In this document: positions 25,411 to 34,096 of the stretch, one piece after another
Numbering within the stretch: the first letter of the stretch is position 1
Layout of the letters: each line of letters opens with the position of its first letter
Assembly: GCA_002716125.1 (NCBI GenBank)
Contig: PAZH01000089.1
Coordinates: 1-42,745, forward strand
Reading direction: 5' to 3'
DNA from: Rhodospirillaceae bacterium
GTDB taxonomy: Bacteria > Pseudomonadota > Alphaproteobacteria > UBA8366
Length of the DNA stretch: 42,745 bases
Position numbers and translations under genes: made by a program
The notes under the pieces: model-generated
Told to the model about the DNA's origin: nothing
Database searches by the model: none
What the model saw: only the letters and a program-made list of their open reading frames with translations

Positions 25411-25958
25411 TCGAATAGGGCGTCGATATCGTCTTGCGAGATCGCGGCGCCCGCCATTTGCGGTCCTTCGAGAAGCTTTTCTTCTTCCGTCTTTTCCTCT
25501 TGCGGAAGATCCTGGGAGAGCTTCTCGGTCGTCTCACGGCCAAGCAATTCGACCATGGAGTTAACGCGCTCTTCGACGAATTTCATCGAGCGAACGACTT
25601 TCGTGACCCGTTGACCGGTGATGTCCTGGAAGGTGCAGTTTTCCATCGCGGCCATTGTCCGGTTCGAAACCGCATCACAGAGTTCAGGCGCGGCACCGGA
25701 TTCGCGGAGCTTATCGACCGCTTCGTCGATCCCCTCAAGATTTTCGAGAATACCGTTTGTCGCTGTCTCCGTGGCGTCCACGATCGCGTCGAGCTGTTGG
25801 GACATCGTCGAGAAGGCATCGTCATCACCTTCTTTCTCGGCGGCGTTAATACGCGCGATTTCCTCGCGGAAGCGTTCAATATATTAGAATAAATTGAAAA
25901 TTTCGGATTGAAGCGACTGCGCTTCTTCCATTTGTTCTGCCGTCAGCTGTTCGGACAT
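25407..25958 (-). pseudogene. cheZ: CheZ-like CheY-P phosphatase, interrupted by an in-frame TAA
   Basis: One frame of 184 codons from ATG 25958, with TAA at 25884-25886 (codon 25). The sequence on both sides forms one continuous helix: SLQSEIFNLF, stop, YIERFREEIARINAAEKEGD. The active-site helix NCTFQDITGQRVTKVVRSM contains the Asp and Gln that CheZ uses to hydrolyse CheY-P. The C-terminus AAISQDDIDALFD resembles the CheY-binding peptides of FliM and CheZ. No flagellar or chemotaxis gene is in view. Translation could restart at ATG 25805 without a good ribosome site, giving a 132-residue product that keeps the active site. It may be a nonsense mutation, a sequence error or a functional short form. 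Confidence 0.72.
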
Positions 25959-26131
25959 TCCCGGTCGCCTTTCCGTATTCCGCGTCTCGCAATAGAAACC
26001 CGCCCATTTTGTTGTGCGTTCTTGTAAAGGATAATCTACGGAACCGTCAAATACCTGGCATATCAAATATTTGCCTTTTCATACTTCCGATAAACATTCT
26101 GTACTCGATTAATTGAACATTGGGGGAATTC

Positions 26132-26512
26132 ATGTCGGCACCAGCAGGACGCATTCGCCACGAAAACGAACTAGAGAAATATGCACCGCCGGGACACCAC
26201 GGGACGGTTAACGTCCGTCTGATCGAGAAAGATTTCTGCGGCACATTCGAGATGGCGCTTGGTATTTTGGAGCCGGGTGGAACTGCGGAACGTCACGACC
26301 ACGATATCGAGCATCAGGTGATTTATGTTTTGGAAGGGCTCTGCGACGTCGAGCTCGGCGATCAACCAGCCGTCGAATGCGGACCTGGAACTATCATTGA
26401 AATTCCGCCGAAAGTAATGCATTTCGTGGTCTCGAAAGGCGAAACGCCTCTAAAAGTCCTGGTCCTCTATAGCCCACCCTTGCCGCCGCGCGACGACACG
26501 CCCGTCGATTGA
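26132..26512 (+). CDS. Small cupin-domain protein
   Basis: 126 residues with a single beta-barrel cupin: motif 1 around GGTAERHDHDIEHQVIYVLE (three His and a Glu arranged for a metal site) and motif 2 around GPGTIIEIPPKVMHFVVSKG with the final His. The metal-binding residues look complete, so it may be an enzyme or a metal sensor. The substrate is unknown. GGGGGA lies 6 bases before ATG 26132. It is followed by a CaiB-type CoA transferase 42 bases later, possibly in one transcript. Confidence 0.82.
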   Translation: MSAPAGRIRHENELEKYAPPGHHGTVNVRLIEKDFCGTFEMALGILEPGGTAERHDHDIEHQVIYVLEGLCDVELGDQPAVECGPGTIIEIPPKVMHFVVSKGETPLKVLVLYSPPLPPRDDTPVD

Positions 26513-26554
26513 ACGGCGCCGCAGGGACGGGAACACTAACGAACGAAAGCAATC

Positions 26555-27763
26555 ATGAGCGAAGAAAACTCGAAGAACGGCGCACTCGCCGGGATTAAGG
26601 TCGTCGATCTGACACGTGTCTTAAGCGGTCCCTATGCAACGCAAATTTTGGCGGATCACGGCGCGGAAGTGATAAAGGTGGAACCGCCGCTCGGTGATGA
26701 AGTCCGCGATTGGGGGCCGCCGTTCTATGAAGGCGATGCATCGTATTTCATTGGTCTGAATCGAAACAAACGCTCTATCGGGATCGACTTGCGCCAAAAA
26801 GAGGGCCAAGACGTACTGCTGCGCATTCTGGAAGAAGCCGATATCGTTTTTGAGAACTTCAAGACCGGCCAGATGGAGAAATTCGGCCTCGGCTACGAAG
26901 ACGTTTTGAAGGAGAAGTTCCCGAAACTGATCTATTGCCGCATCAGCGGCTACGGCGCGGATGGACCGCTCGGTGGGTTTCCCGGATATGATGCGGTCAT
27001 CCAGTCCGCTGCGGGTTGGTTTAGCGTGAACGGTACGTCGGATAGCGGTCCGACGCGTGTCGGAATTCCGATGGTGGATATGGGTACAGGCCTATACTCG
27101 ACCATAGCCATGCTGATGGCGTTGGAGGAACGCTCGCGTTCCGGTCAGGGTCAGTTTATCGATATGACGCTCTATGACTGCGCAGTTTCCTTGCTGCATC
27201 CTTATCTCGCGAATTACCTACTGTCGGATAAGATCCCGCAGATCACCGGTAACCAGCATCCCAATATCGCGCCGTATGATAAGTACCCGACAAAATCCGG
27301 CGACATCTATATTGCGTGCGGCAACAACCGCCAGTTCCTCGGCCTCTGTGAAGTATTGGGTCAGCCCGAACTCGCGGACGATCCGCGCTTCAAAGACAAC
27401 GGCGACCGCTCGCAGAACAGGGATGCGCTGACGGACGTGCTGCGCTTGGCGATGGTGAACGAGGACGGCGAGGACTTATGCGCCCGTCTTCTAGCAAAGA
27501 ATGTACCGGCAGGGCCCGTGAACGATATTGTGCAGGTGATGTCGCACCCTCACACGGCGCATCGTTCGATGGATGCAAAGCTCGATTGGTATCGCGGTGC
27601 CGGGACGCCCATTAAGTTTTCGCGGACTCCCGGTGCCCTTAAGTCGCCGCCACCGAAATTCGGTGTTCACAGCCGTGAAATCATGGCGGCGCATGGATAT
27701 TCGGAAGGCGACATCGAACGGATGATCGCTGACGGAATTCTCGTTGAAGAACGACGGAAATAG
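26555..27763 (+). CDS. CaiB/BaiF (family III) CoA transferase
   Basis: 402 residues, full length. The N-terminal signature GIKVVDLTRVLSGPYATQIL is followed by ADHGAEVIKVEPP, GDEVRDWGPP and NRNKRSIGIDL. The catalytic Asp is in GIPMVDMGTGLYS near residue 175. The C-terminal HPNIAPYDKYPTKSGDIYIA and PAGPVNDI segments complete the interlocked-dimer fold. Family members move CoA between carboxylic acids (formyl-CoA, carnitine and succinyl-CoA types); the substrate is not readable. A cupin gene precedes it. A second, rearranged member is encoded at 31882. The ribosome site is weak. Confidence 0.9.
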   Translation: MSEENSKNGALAGIKVVDLTRVLSGPYATQILADHGAEVIKVEPPLGDEVRDWGPPFYEGDASYFIGLNRNKRSIGIDLRQKEGQDVLLRILEEADIVFENFKTGQMEKFGLGYEDVLKEKFPKLIYCRISGYGADGPLGGFPGYDAVIQSAAGWFSVNGTSDSGPTRVGIPMVDMGTGLYSTIAMLMALEERSRSGQGQFIDMTLYDCAVSLLHPYLANYLLSDKIPQITGNQHPNIAPYDKYPTKSGDIYIACGNNRQFLGLCEVLGQPELADDPRFKDNGDRSQNRDALTDVLRLAMVNEDGEDLCARLLAKNVPAGPVNDIVQVMSHPHTAHRSMDAKLDWYRGAGTPIKFSRTPGALKSPPPKFGVHSREIMAAHGYSEGDIERMIADGILVEERRK

Positions 27764-27771
27764 CGTCGGTG

Positions 27772-29496
27772 CTATAATCGGCTGATCGCGTCTTCAATTG
27801 CGGCATAGACACAGGCCCAATCGCCGGGCGCGTCTTGTCGGAAGAGTCGCATGCTCGGATACCAAGGCGTATCGGAACGTTCCGTCATCCATCGCCAATC
27901 GGGGGCAAATGGCAGCATGACCCACACGGGTTTACCCATGGCACCCGCTAAGTGGGCGACGCTGGTATCGACGGTTAACACAAGATCGAGTTGTGCGATG
28001 ACGCTGGCCAATTCGGCGAAGTCGGCGACGCGTCCGCCGGGATTTGGGATGCTGATTTCATCCGCGCCATACTGAAGTCCAACGAGTTCGATATCCAGTT
28101 TTTGAAGCCGCTCGATGAGTTCGTCCGGCTGCAACGATCGCCGATGATCGTTCGGATTGTTTGGGCTGCCCCGCCAGCACAGGCCGACGCTTCTCTTACC
28201 GGAAGACTGCCAAAGGTCACTCGTCGGGTCAGGAGATACTATATAGTTTTCAGCCGCACCTATATCTTTCTCCGAAATATCAAAGCGATGCATGATGCTG
28301 AGGAGCGGTAGATGGAAGTCGGCCGCCGGGAAAGTGTCGTTTCCGTCGAGGTCATGAAAAGCGTCTATGCCGTGAACTGACGTCAAAATACGTTTCAGAG
28401 GCCGCGTCGCGACGAAGATGACGGTTGCACCTATTTCTTTCAGCCGGGGCAAAAAGCGGACGAATTGGATCACATCGCCAAAACCTTGCTCGGCCCAAAC
28501 GACGATTGTTTTCCCCTCCGCGGCCTGTCCTTGCCATTCGGGTAGCGCGGCGATCTCGGGTCGCGGGATGGCTCCGCGCGACGGACGTGCCTCGAAATCC
28601 TCCCAAGCCTCTGGCATATCGCTTAGAAGCAGGCGGACCATAGCGCGATTGAGTTTCGCAGGCGCATAATCGGGTGCGACGCCGAGTGCCCGATCCAGCG
28701 TCCGCCAAGCTTCTTCGGGGTGTCCGTCGGCTGTTTCCGCGGAGCTCAAATTTAGAAGGAGTTCCGGGCTCTCCGGCGCAAGTGACAAAGCGGATCGCGC
28801 GACTTCCACGGCTTCGGATGTCCGGTCGGTTTGTTGAAGGGCCGCACACAGATTCAATTGTGCATCGAAATTATTCGGCGCAATCGCGACGGCTTCTTCG
28901 AGATGCGCGACGGCTTCCGCATGCTGTCCCGTGTGCAATAGGAGATTGGCGAGATTGACGCGAGCGGGGAGGAGGGCCGGCGCAAAGCGAAGCGCGGTTT
29001 CGAGTGCCTCAATCGCTGCCGAATGGTCGCCGCGTCGCATTTCGAGCATTGCCGTTCCGTAGTAGACAGGACCGCTCTCCGGCGCGAGTTCTAAGGCCCG
29101 CTCATAGGACTGAGCAGCGTCGTTTATCCGCCCGGTCTCGAGTAACAGATTAGCGAGGTTCAAGTGTGCGTCGGCGAAAGACGGCGCGAGATCGATGGCC
29201 TTTCTGAGGCAAGCTTCGGATGACGCTTGATCGCCAGCCGCACCGAATGCGAGGCCGAGGTGCGTATGTATCGCGGCGTCGTCGGGCTGGCCGATGGCAG
29301 CCATTTGAAGGAGTTCGACCGCGGCCGATGCATGCCCTGTGTGAAGCGCAATAAGGCCTAAACCCTGGGATGCTATCGGTTGACCCGCTAGTTCGTCCAA
29401 AACTTCGCGGTAAATCGCTTCTGCGTCGTGCAGCGAACCCTGATTGAGAAGCCTCTCGGCTTGGTCCAATGATGCGTTGAGTCGTGATGGGTCCAC
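27772..29496 (-). CDS. TPR-repeat protein with C-terminal glycosyltransferase-9-like domain
   Basis: 574 residues from a GTG start (GGGAG upstream). Residues 10-290 are about eight TPR units of 34 residues, e.g. ADAHLNLANLLLETGRINDA and ARVNLANLLLHTGQHAEAVA. The rest contains GKTIVVWAEQGFGDVIQFVR, LCWRGSPNNPNDHRRSL and VLTVDTSVAHLAGAMGKPVW, the pattern of GT9/heptosyltransferase-type GT-B folds found fused to TPRs. It may glycosylate protein or surface polysaccharide; donor and acceptor are unknown. It lies convergent with the CoA transferase gene (8-base gap) and has no glycan genes around it. Confidence 0.85.
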   Translation of the reverse strand: MDPSRLNASLDQAERLLNQGSLHDAEAIYREVLDELAGQPIASQGLGLIALHTGHASAAVELLQMAAIGQPDDAAIHTHLGLAFGAAGDQASSEACLRKAIDLAPSFADAHLNLANLLLETGRINDAAQSYERALELAPESGPVYYGTAMLEMRRGDHSAAIEALETALRFAPALLPARVNLANLLLHTGQHAEAVAHLEEAVAIAPNNFDAQLNLCAALQQTDRTSEAVEVARSALSLAPESPELLLNLSSAETADGHPEEAWRTLDRALGVAPDYAPAKLNRAMVRLLLSDMPEAWEDFEARPSRGAIPRPEIAALPEWQGQAAEGKTIVVWAEQGFGDVIQFVRFLPRLKEIGATVIFVATRPLKRILTSVHGIDAFHDLDGNDTFPAADFHLPLLSIMHRFDISEKDIGAAENYIVSPDPTSDLWQSSGKRSVGLCWRGSPNNPNDHRRSLQPDELIERLQKLDIELVGLQYGADEISIPNPGGRVADFAELASVIAQLDLVLTVDTSVAHLAGAMGKPVWVMLPFAPDWRWMTERSDTPWYPSMRLFRQDAPGDWACVYAAIEDAISRL

Positions 29497-29550
29497 GCCA
29501 TCGCTCCCGCGAGTCTAGGTATTAAATCTCGGGCATATCGCCCGTGCGAC

Positions 29551-30939
29551 CTACTTAGGTGCTCTTAAGAGGAAAGCCGGTACGTGGTCTCCGAGGCCGA
29601 CGGGCGTTTCGTCAGGTCCGTCATCATCTCGGACGTTCTCGCGGGCTTTCTTGCGTTTTGAGTTGCGAGATTTTCCGTTCCGGACGGAACCGTCATCGTC
29701 GGATTTCGCAGCCTCTTGTTTCGCGTTATCGGATGGCTTTTTGCTTCGACTGCCAGAACGACCGCGTCTACCGCGCGGTTTATCGTCTTCTTCTTCAAAG
29801 TCGGTGCTTTCGACTTCGTCCAGCTCTAGTCGCGGAATTTCAACACCGGTCAAACCGACGATCGTATCGAGGTAACGTTTCTCGTCCGGTGCCGCGAGCG
29901 TGATGGCCCGTCCAGACCGGCCGGCGCGCCCCGTACGGCCAATTCTATGCACGTAGTCGTCCGCATTGATCGGTACGTCGAAGTTAAAGACATGGCTCAT
30001 CGCTTCGATATCGAGGCCGCGCGCCGCGACATCAGAGCAAACCAGAAGCTTGATATCGCCATTCTTGAATGCTTCGAGAGTATCGGTGCGTTGAAACTGA
30101 TCCATATCGCCATGGAGCGAACCGGCTTCGAAGCCGTGCCGTTTCAAGGAGTTCTGAACCACACTTACATCGCGTTTCCGATTGCAGAATATCAGCGCGT
30201 TGCGAACGTCTTCCGAACGAAGCAGTGCACGCAGAGCGCTCCGCTTTTCGCGGTGACCAACAACCACAAGAGATTGAGAAACCGTCTCTGCAGTACTCGC
30301 AGGCGGACTGACCGTAATCTCTTTCGGGTTCATTAGGAATTGATCGGCCAAACGGCGCATCACGGGGGGCATCGTCGCCGAAAACATCAGAGTCTGACGA
30401 ATTTTGGGCATCAACGAGACGATTTTTTCGACGTCGGGTATGAAGCCCATGTCGAGCATCCGGTCGGCTTCGTCGATGACGAGCAATTTTACATCGGACA
30501 GAAGAACGCGGCCGCGCTCGAAATGATCCAGGAGCCGCCCCGGGGTCGCGATCAGAACATCGACCCCGCGGTCCAGAAGACGATCTTGATCTTCAAACGA
30601 GACACCACCGATCAAGAGCGCTTTCGAGAGGTTTTGATGTTTGCCGTAAATGTCGAATTGTTCAGCAACCTGCGCAGCGAGTTCCCGCGTGGGCTCCAAG
30701 ATGAGGGAGCGGGGCATGCGCGCGCGTGCGCGTCCTTGCGCGAGAATATCGATCATCGGCAAGGTGAAAGAGGCTGTCTTGCCCGTGCCGGTCTGAGCGC
30801 AGCCCATAATGTCTCGATTCATCAAGACATACGGTATGGCCTGGGCTTGAATTGGGGTGGGCGTGTCATATCCCGCGTCGCCGATGGCGCGCAGAATTTC
30901 GTCGCTCAATCCAAGGTCTTGAAAAGTGGTATCGTCCAT
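29551..30939 (-). CDS. DEAD-box ATP-dependent RNA helicase (RhlE-like)
   Basis: 462 residues. All helicase motifs are visible in order: FQDLGLSDEIL with the Q motif PTPIQAQAIP, motif I AQTGTGKT, PTRELAAQ, TPGRLLDHF, DEAD in VIDEADRMLDMGF, SAT, then RecA2 with ARGLDI and HRIGRTGRAGRSG. A low-complexity basic/acidic tail (RGRRGRSGSRSKK and on) should bind RNA. Such enzymes unwind RNA in ribosome assembly or decay. I prefer ATG 30939 because family members start this way; ATG 31017 with AGGA close upstream would add 26 residues. It is divergent from the hydrolase gene. Confidence 0.92.
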   Translation of the reverse strand: MDDTTFQDLGLSDEILRAIGDAGYDTPTPIQAQAIPYVLMNRDIMGCAQTGTGKTASFTLPMIDILAQGRARARMPRSLILEPTRELAAQVAEQFDIYGKHQNLSKALLIGGVSFEDQDRLLDRGVDVLIATPGRLLDHFERGRVLLSDVKLLVIDEADRMLDMGFIPDVEKIVSLMPKIRQTLMFSATMPPVMRRLADQFLMNPKEITVSPPASTAETVSQSLVVVGHREKRSALRALLRSEDVRNALIFCNRKRDVSVVQNSLKRHGFEAGSLHGDMDQFQRTDTLEAFKNGDIKLLVCSDVAARGLDIEAMSHVFNFDVPINADDYVHRIGRTGRAGRSGRAITLAAPDEKRYLDTIVGLTGVEIPRLELDEVESTDFEEEDDKPRGRRGRSGSRSKKPSDNAKQEAAKSDDDGSVRNGKSRNSKRKKARENVRDDDGPDETPVGLGDHVPAFLLRAPK

Positions 30940-31162
30940 GGAGTGGGCAGCTATGCCCTCAGTTGTTTCGCTGTCACCCATCCATTCAATCGCTGTAATC
31001 GGATAGGCACAGACCATACATCCTGCTTTTTCATGACCGCGCTGCGAAGTGTTGCAGACAAAGCGGCACAAAAGCGCGTGTTGCTTATCAAGTGGGGCTT
31101 TGCCTGTCCAGTGTGAAGAGTTATCAATCCTGGCGTGGTTCACAATTGTAGCAGGCGAAGAG

Positions 31163-31864
31163 ATGGCGAAAACGCCGTTGGTATTGGTACCGGGGTTGTT
31201 GTGCGATGACGCCTTGTGGAAGCCGCAGATCGACTGGCTGTCGGATATTGCCGAACCGACCGTCGGAGATACCCTGCAAGACGATTCGCTTTCAAACATG
31301 GCAGCGCGCATCCTCGATTCAGCCCCAGATCGATTCGCTTTGGCCGGTCTGTCGATGGGGGGATATGTTTGCATGGAGATCATGCGGCAAGCGCCGGAGC
31401 GGGTCGAACGGCTGGCCTTGCTGGATACCTCCGGACGTGCGGATAGCGCCGAGCAGAATAAGCGGCGCCGGGATCTGATTGAACTTGCGAAAATAGGTAA
31501 GTTTAAGGGCGTCACACCACGGCTAATGCCGTTGTTGATTCATACCGAACGGCAACAAGATACCGCGCTGACCACGTGCGTCATCGATATGGCCTCACGT
31601 GTTGGGCAACAGGGCTTTTTGCGACAGCAGACCGCAATCATGGGGCGGCGTTCGCAGCTTGAAGCGATGCGGACCTACGATTTACCTGTGATGGTGCTGT
31701 GCGGCCGCGAGGACGCTCTCACACCCCTGGAGTTGCATGAAGAAATGGCAGACAGCATTCCCGATGCCAGGCTCTGTATCGTTGAGGAATGTGGGCACTT
31801 ATCGACCCTTGAGAGACCGCACGCCGTGACCGCATTGTTGAGAGACTGGCTTCTGCGGAATTGA
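31163..31864 (+). CDS. Alpha/beta hydrolase
   Basis: 233 residues. The nucleophile elbow is GLSMGGYVC near residue 80, the acid lies in LCGREDALTP and the His in ECGHLSTLERP, forming a complete catalytic triad. The oxyanion region is VLVPGLLCDDALW. It belongs to the broad group of esterases and lactonases; the substrate is unknown. The gene is followed 17 bases later by the rearranged CoA-transferase gene, which hints at thioester or ester chemistry in one pathway. AGGCGAAGAG precedes ATG 31163. Confidence 0.87.
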   Translation: MAKTPLVLVPGLLCDDALWKPQIDWLSDIAEPTVGDTLQDDSLSNMAARILDSAPDRFALAGLSMGGYVCMEIMRQAPERVERLALLDTSGRADSAEQNKRRRDLIELAKIGKFKGVTPRLMPLLIHTERQQDTALTTCVIDMASRVGQQGFLRQQTAIMGRRSQLEAMRTYDLPVMVLCGREDALTPLELHEEMADSIPDARLCIVEECGHLSTLERPHAVTALLRDWLLRN

Positions 31865-31881
31865 TGTTTTAATTATCGTTC

Positions 31882-33276
31882 ATGCCAAACTGCATCGCCG
31901 CTTTAGACGATATCCTGTCGCTCGCAGCACTCAATCCCGCACCGCGCGACCAGGTTCAAATCGCCGGGACAGACCCTGTCTTGGCTTCGAATTTTTTCAT
32001 TGGAACTGCTGGTTCGGCGGCGATTGCCGCGACGGGGCTGGCCGCTGCAAATTTATGGCAGGAAAAGACAGGGCGCGTACAAAGCGTCTCTATCGACGTC
32101 AGGCGTGCCGCAATGGCGATGCGAAGCGACCGGTTTGTGCATCGCGACGGCGAAAAGATTCATGGTTGGGATCCGGTTTCAGGAATCTACCAAGCCAAAG
32201 ATGGTCGTTGGGTTCAATTGCACTGCAATTACCCGCATCACCGCGACCGAACCGTTGCCCTTCTGGGCGCAGCGCCTGAGAAAGAGTCAGTCGCCGCGGC
32301 TATCGCGGAATGGGATGCGGAGGCACTAGAAACCGCGGTGACGGAGGCGGATTCCATCGCCGGTATGGTGCGGACACCCGAAGAATGGGCCGCCCATCCT
32401 CAATCAAGCGCCGTCGACTCTCTGCCGTTGTTCGAAATCATTAAAATCGGCGATAGCGATCCCCAACCCATGCCAGATGGTGACCGTCCGCTCTCGGGCA
32501 TTCGCGTGGCGGATGTAACACGGGTGATTGCCGGTCCGATGTGTGGCCGGACCCTTGCCGAGCACGGCGCACAGGTTATGCGGATCAGCGGTCCGGGGTT
32601 AGCGTTTTCGGAAGCCCTGGTCATCGATACCGGATACGGGAAGATCGCGGCCGAAATCGATCTGGCCAGCGAGACTGGCAAAGAGACGATGCGGGACCTG
32701 ATCAAGTCGTCAGATGTGTTCTCGCAAGGTTATCGTCCGGGTACGATCGCCAATCGCGGGTTTTCGCCGGAAGAAATGGCTGCGATTCGTCCCGGCATTG
32801 TATGCGTGTCTCTTTGTGCTTTTAGCCACGCGGGTCCCTGGCAGCATAAACGCGGGTTCGACAGTATCGTTCAATGCTGTAGTGGGCTTGTACACGAGCA
32901 CAGCGAGGGTAGGGGAGAGCCGCCGATCCATCTCCCGGCACAATGCCTGGACTATGTCACCGGCTATCTGGGTGCCTTCGGGGCGATGGAAGCATTGCGC
33001 CGACGCGCAACCGAAGGCGGCAGCTGGCTGGTGCGGGTATCTCTCGTACAGACGGCGCACTGGCTGAAGCGCCTCGGCCGTTTCGGACCTTCTGAAGATG
33101 CGCGCGATTTGCCGGATCCGGGCTTATCGGATGTGATGGATCTTACGATGGAGACCGAATCGCCGTTCGGCACGATCCGTCATCTTGCACCGGCCGTTAC
33201 CTTGTCGGAAACGCCACCCTTCTGGGCGAGCCCGCCGGTCCCGCTGGCGTCCCACGCTCCTGCTTGGCCCGCTTAA
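31882..33276 (+). CDS. CaiB/BaiF-type CoA transferase homologue with rearranged domain order
   Basis: 464 residues. The canonical family start (LSGIRVADVTRVIAGPMCGR, then TLAEHGAQVMRISGPG) appears only at about residue 206. Residues 1-195 instead resemble the middle and C-terminal parts of the family (TGSAAIAATGLAAANLWQEK, SVSIDVRRAAMAMRS, GIYQAKDGRWVQLHCNYPHH). A possible catalytic Asp is in CLDYVTGYLGAFGAM near residue 358. It therefore looks like two partial copies joined, or a circular permutation. Similar long CoA transferases exist in other alphaproteobacteria as far as I recall. The substrate is unknown. It is convergent with the DUF2927 gene with a 4-base gap; the ribosome site is weak. 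Confidence 0.8.
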   Translation: MPNCIAALDDILSLAALNPAPRDQVQIAGTDPVLASNFFIGTAGSAAIAATGLAAANLWQEKTGRVQSVSIDVRRAAMAMRSDRFVHRDGEKIHGWDPVSGIYQAKDGRWVQLHCNYPHHRDRTVALLGAAPEKESVAAAIAEWDAEALETAVTEADSIAGMVRTPEEWAAHPQSSAVDSLPLFEIIKIGDSDPQPMPDGDRPLSGIRVADVTRVIAGPMCGRTLAEHGAQVMRISGPGLAFSEALVIDTGYGKIAAEIDLASETGKETMRDLIKSSDVFSQGYRPGTIANRGFSPEEMAAIRPGIVCVSLCAFSHAGPWQHKRGFDSIVQCCSGLVHEHSEGRGEPPIHLPAQCLDYVTGYLGAFGAMEALRRRATEGGSWLVRVSLVQTAHWLKRLGRFGPSEDARDLPDPGLSDVMDLTMETESPFGTIRHLAPAVTLSETPPFWASPPVPLASHAPAWPA

Positions 33277-33280
33277 GCCA

Positions 33281-34066
33281 TTATTTTTGCTTAATGCCAC
33301 CTGGGCGAATCTTGTTGAGTTTCGCGTAAATCGCTTTAAGCGCTTCCACACGCGGCATGCCGGCTGTCACTCCGGAATTATACAGTAGATACAAGAACAT
33401 ACGATCTTGCGGCGTGAGTTCGTTGTGTTTGCCCCGGTCCTTAAAAATGGATTGGGTGATCTTGTCGCTGTCGTTCGGCAGGCCCAGGATTTGCGTCAGC
33501 TCTTCAACGATGCACGTCCGGATGGATTGTGGCGTGTGATGAGAGGGAAAATAAACGATCGCGCTGACGATATTGTTTTTCTTCTTATTGATCGTCGCCA
33601 TGCAGTGAGCTTTGCCAGCCGATAGCGTTTTTATAACGAAGTCGGAATGCGGGATCTTCTTGTTCCGGACACTTTTTGCGATTCCATCAATGGTGTCGTA
33701 GAACAGAAAAATATTCACCACTTTGTTCGGGTTGAAACCCTTTGGCATCCGCTTTTCGCGGACAATGCGTGGCGAATAGACCAACGACATCGGATGGCCG
33801 GTTGCGGCGATCAATTCATCCAGAAAATGCACGACCATATCGTCGAAACTGTCGGGCGGTTTGCCGAGAATGCCGACGTAAATCGGCTTCTCCCATTTGC
33901 GTACATGCCCGTATTGCTGCTTCGTATATTCGTTTCCGAAGGCAACCGTATTGAAGTTAATTATAATTTGCTCATTGGTGAGCGGGGTCTCTGCGGCGGC
34001 CACGCAGGGCAGGCCGAAGATGACGGCAATCCGAAGTAGAAATCTTGCGATCAGCGTGCAGCGCAT
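33281..34066 (-). CDS. Exported DUF2927-family protein
   Basis: 261 residues with a signal peptide (LIARFLLRIAVIFGLPCVAA). The mature part has AFGNEYTKQQYGHVRKWEKP, then PIYVGIL, and the strongly conserved C-terminal pattern CIVEELTQILGLPNDSDKIT, FKDRGKHNELTPQDRMFLYL, typical of DUF2927 proteins in Alphaproteobacteria. The VEEL-type helix with a Glu after His-rich segments resembles a metalloprotease helix, but the HExxH motif is replaced (IVEELTQ), so activity is doubtful. No function is established. It lies 30 bases downstream of parE on the same strand. Confidence 0.83.
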   Translation of the reverse strand: MRCTLIARFLLRIAVIFGLPCVAAAETPLTNEQIIINFNTVAFGNEYTKQQYGHVRKWEKPIYVGILGKPPDSFDDMVVHFLDELIAATGHPMSLVYSPRIVREKRMPKGFNPNKVVNIFLFYDTIDGIAKSVRNKKIPHSDFVIKTLSAGKAHCMATINKKKNNIVSAIVYFPSHHTPQSIRTCIVEELTQILGLPNDSDKITQSIFKDRGKHNELTPQDRMFLYLLYNSGVTAGMPRVEALKAIYAKLNKIRPGGIKQK

Positions 34067-34096
34067 TCCAGCAGATTACCCGAAGCGGGGGTGAGC

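Noticed and set aside
30940..31515. Long N-terminal extension of the DEAD-box helicase
   Set aside because: It overlaps the alpha/beta hydrolase gene on the other strand and has no helicase features; family members begin near FQDLGLSDEI.
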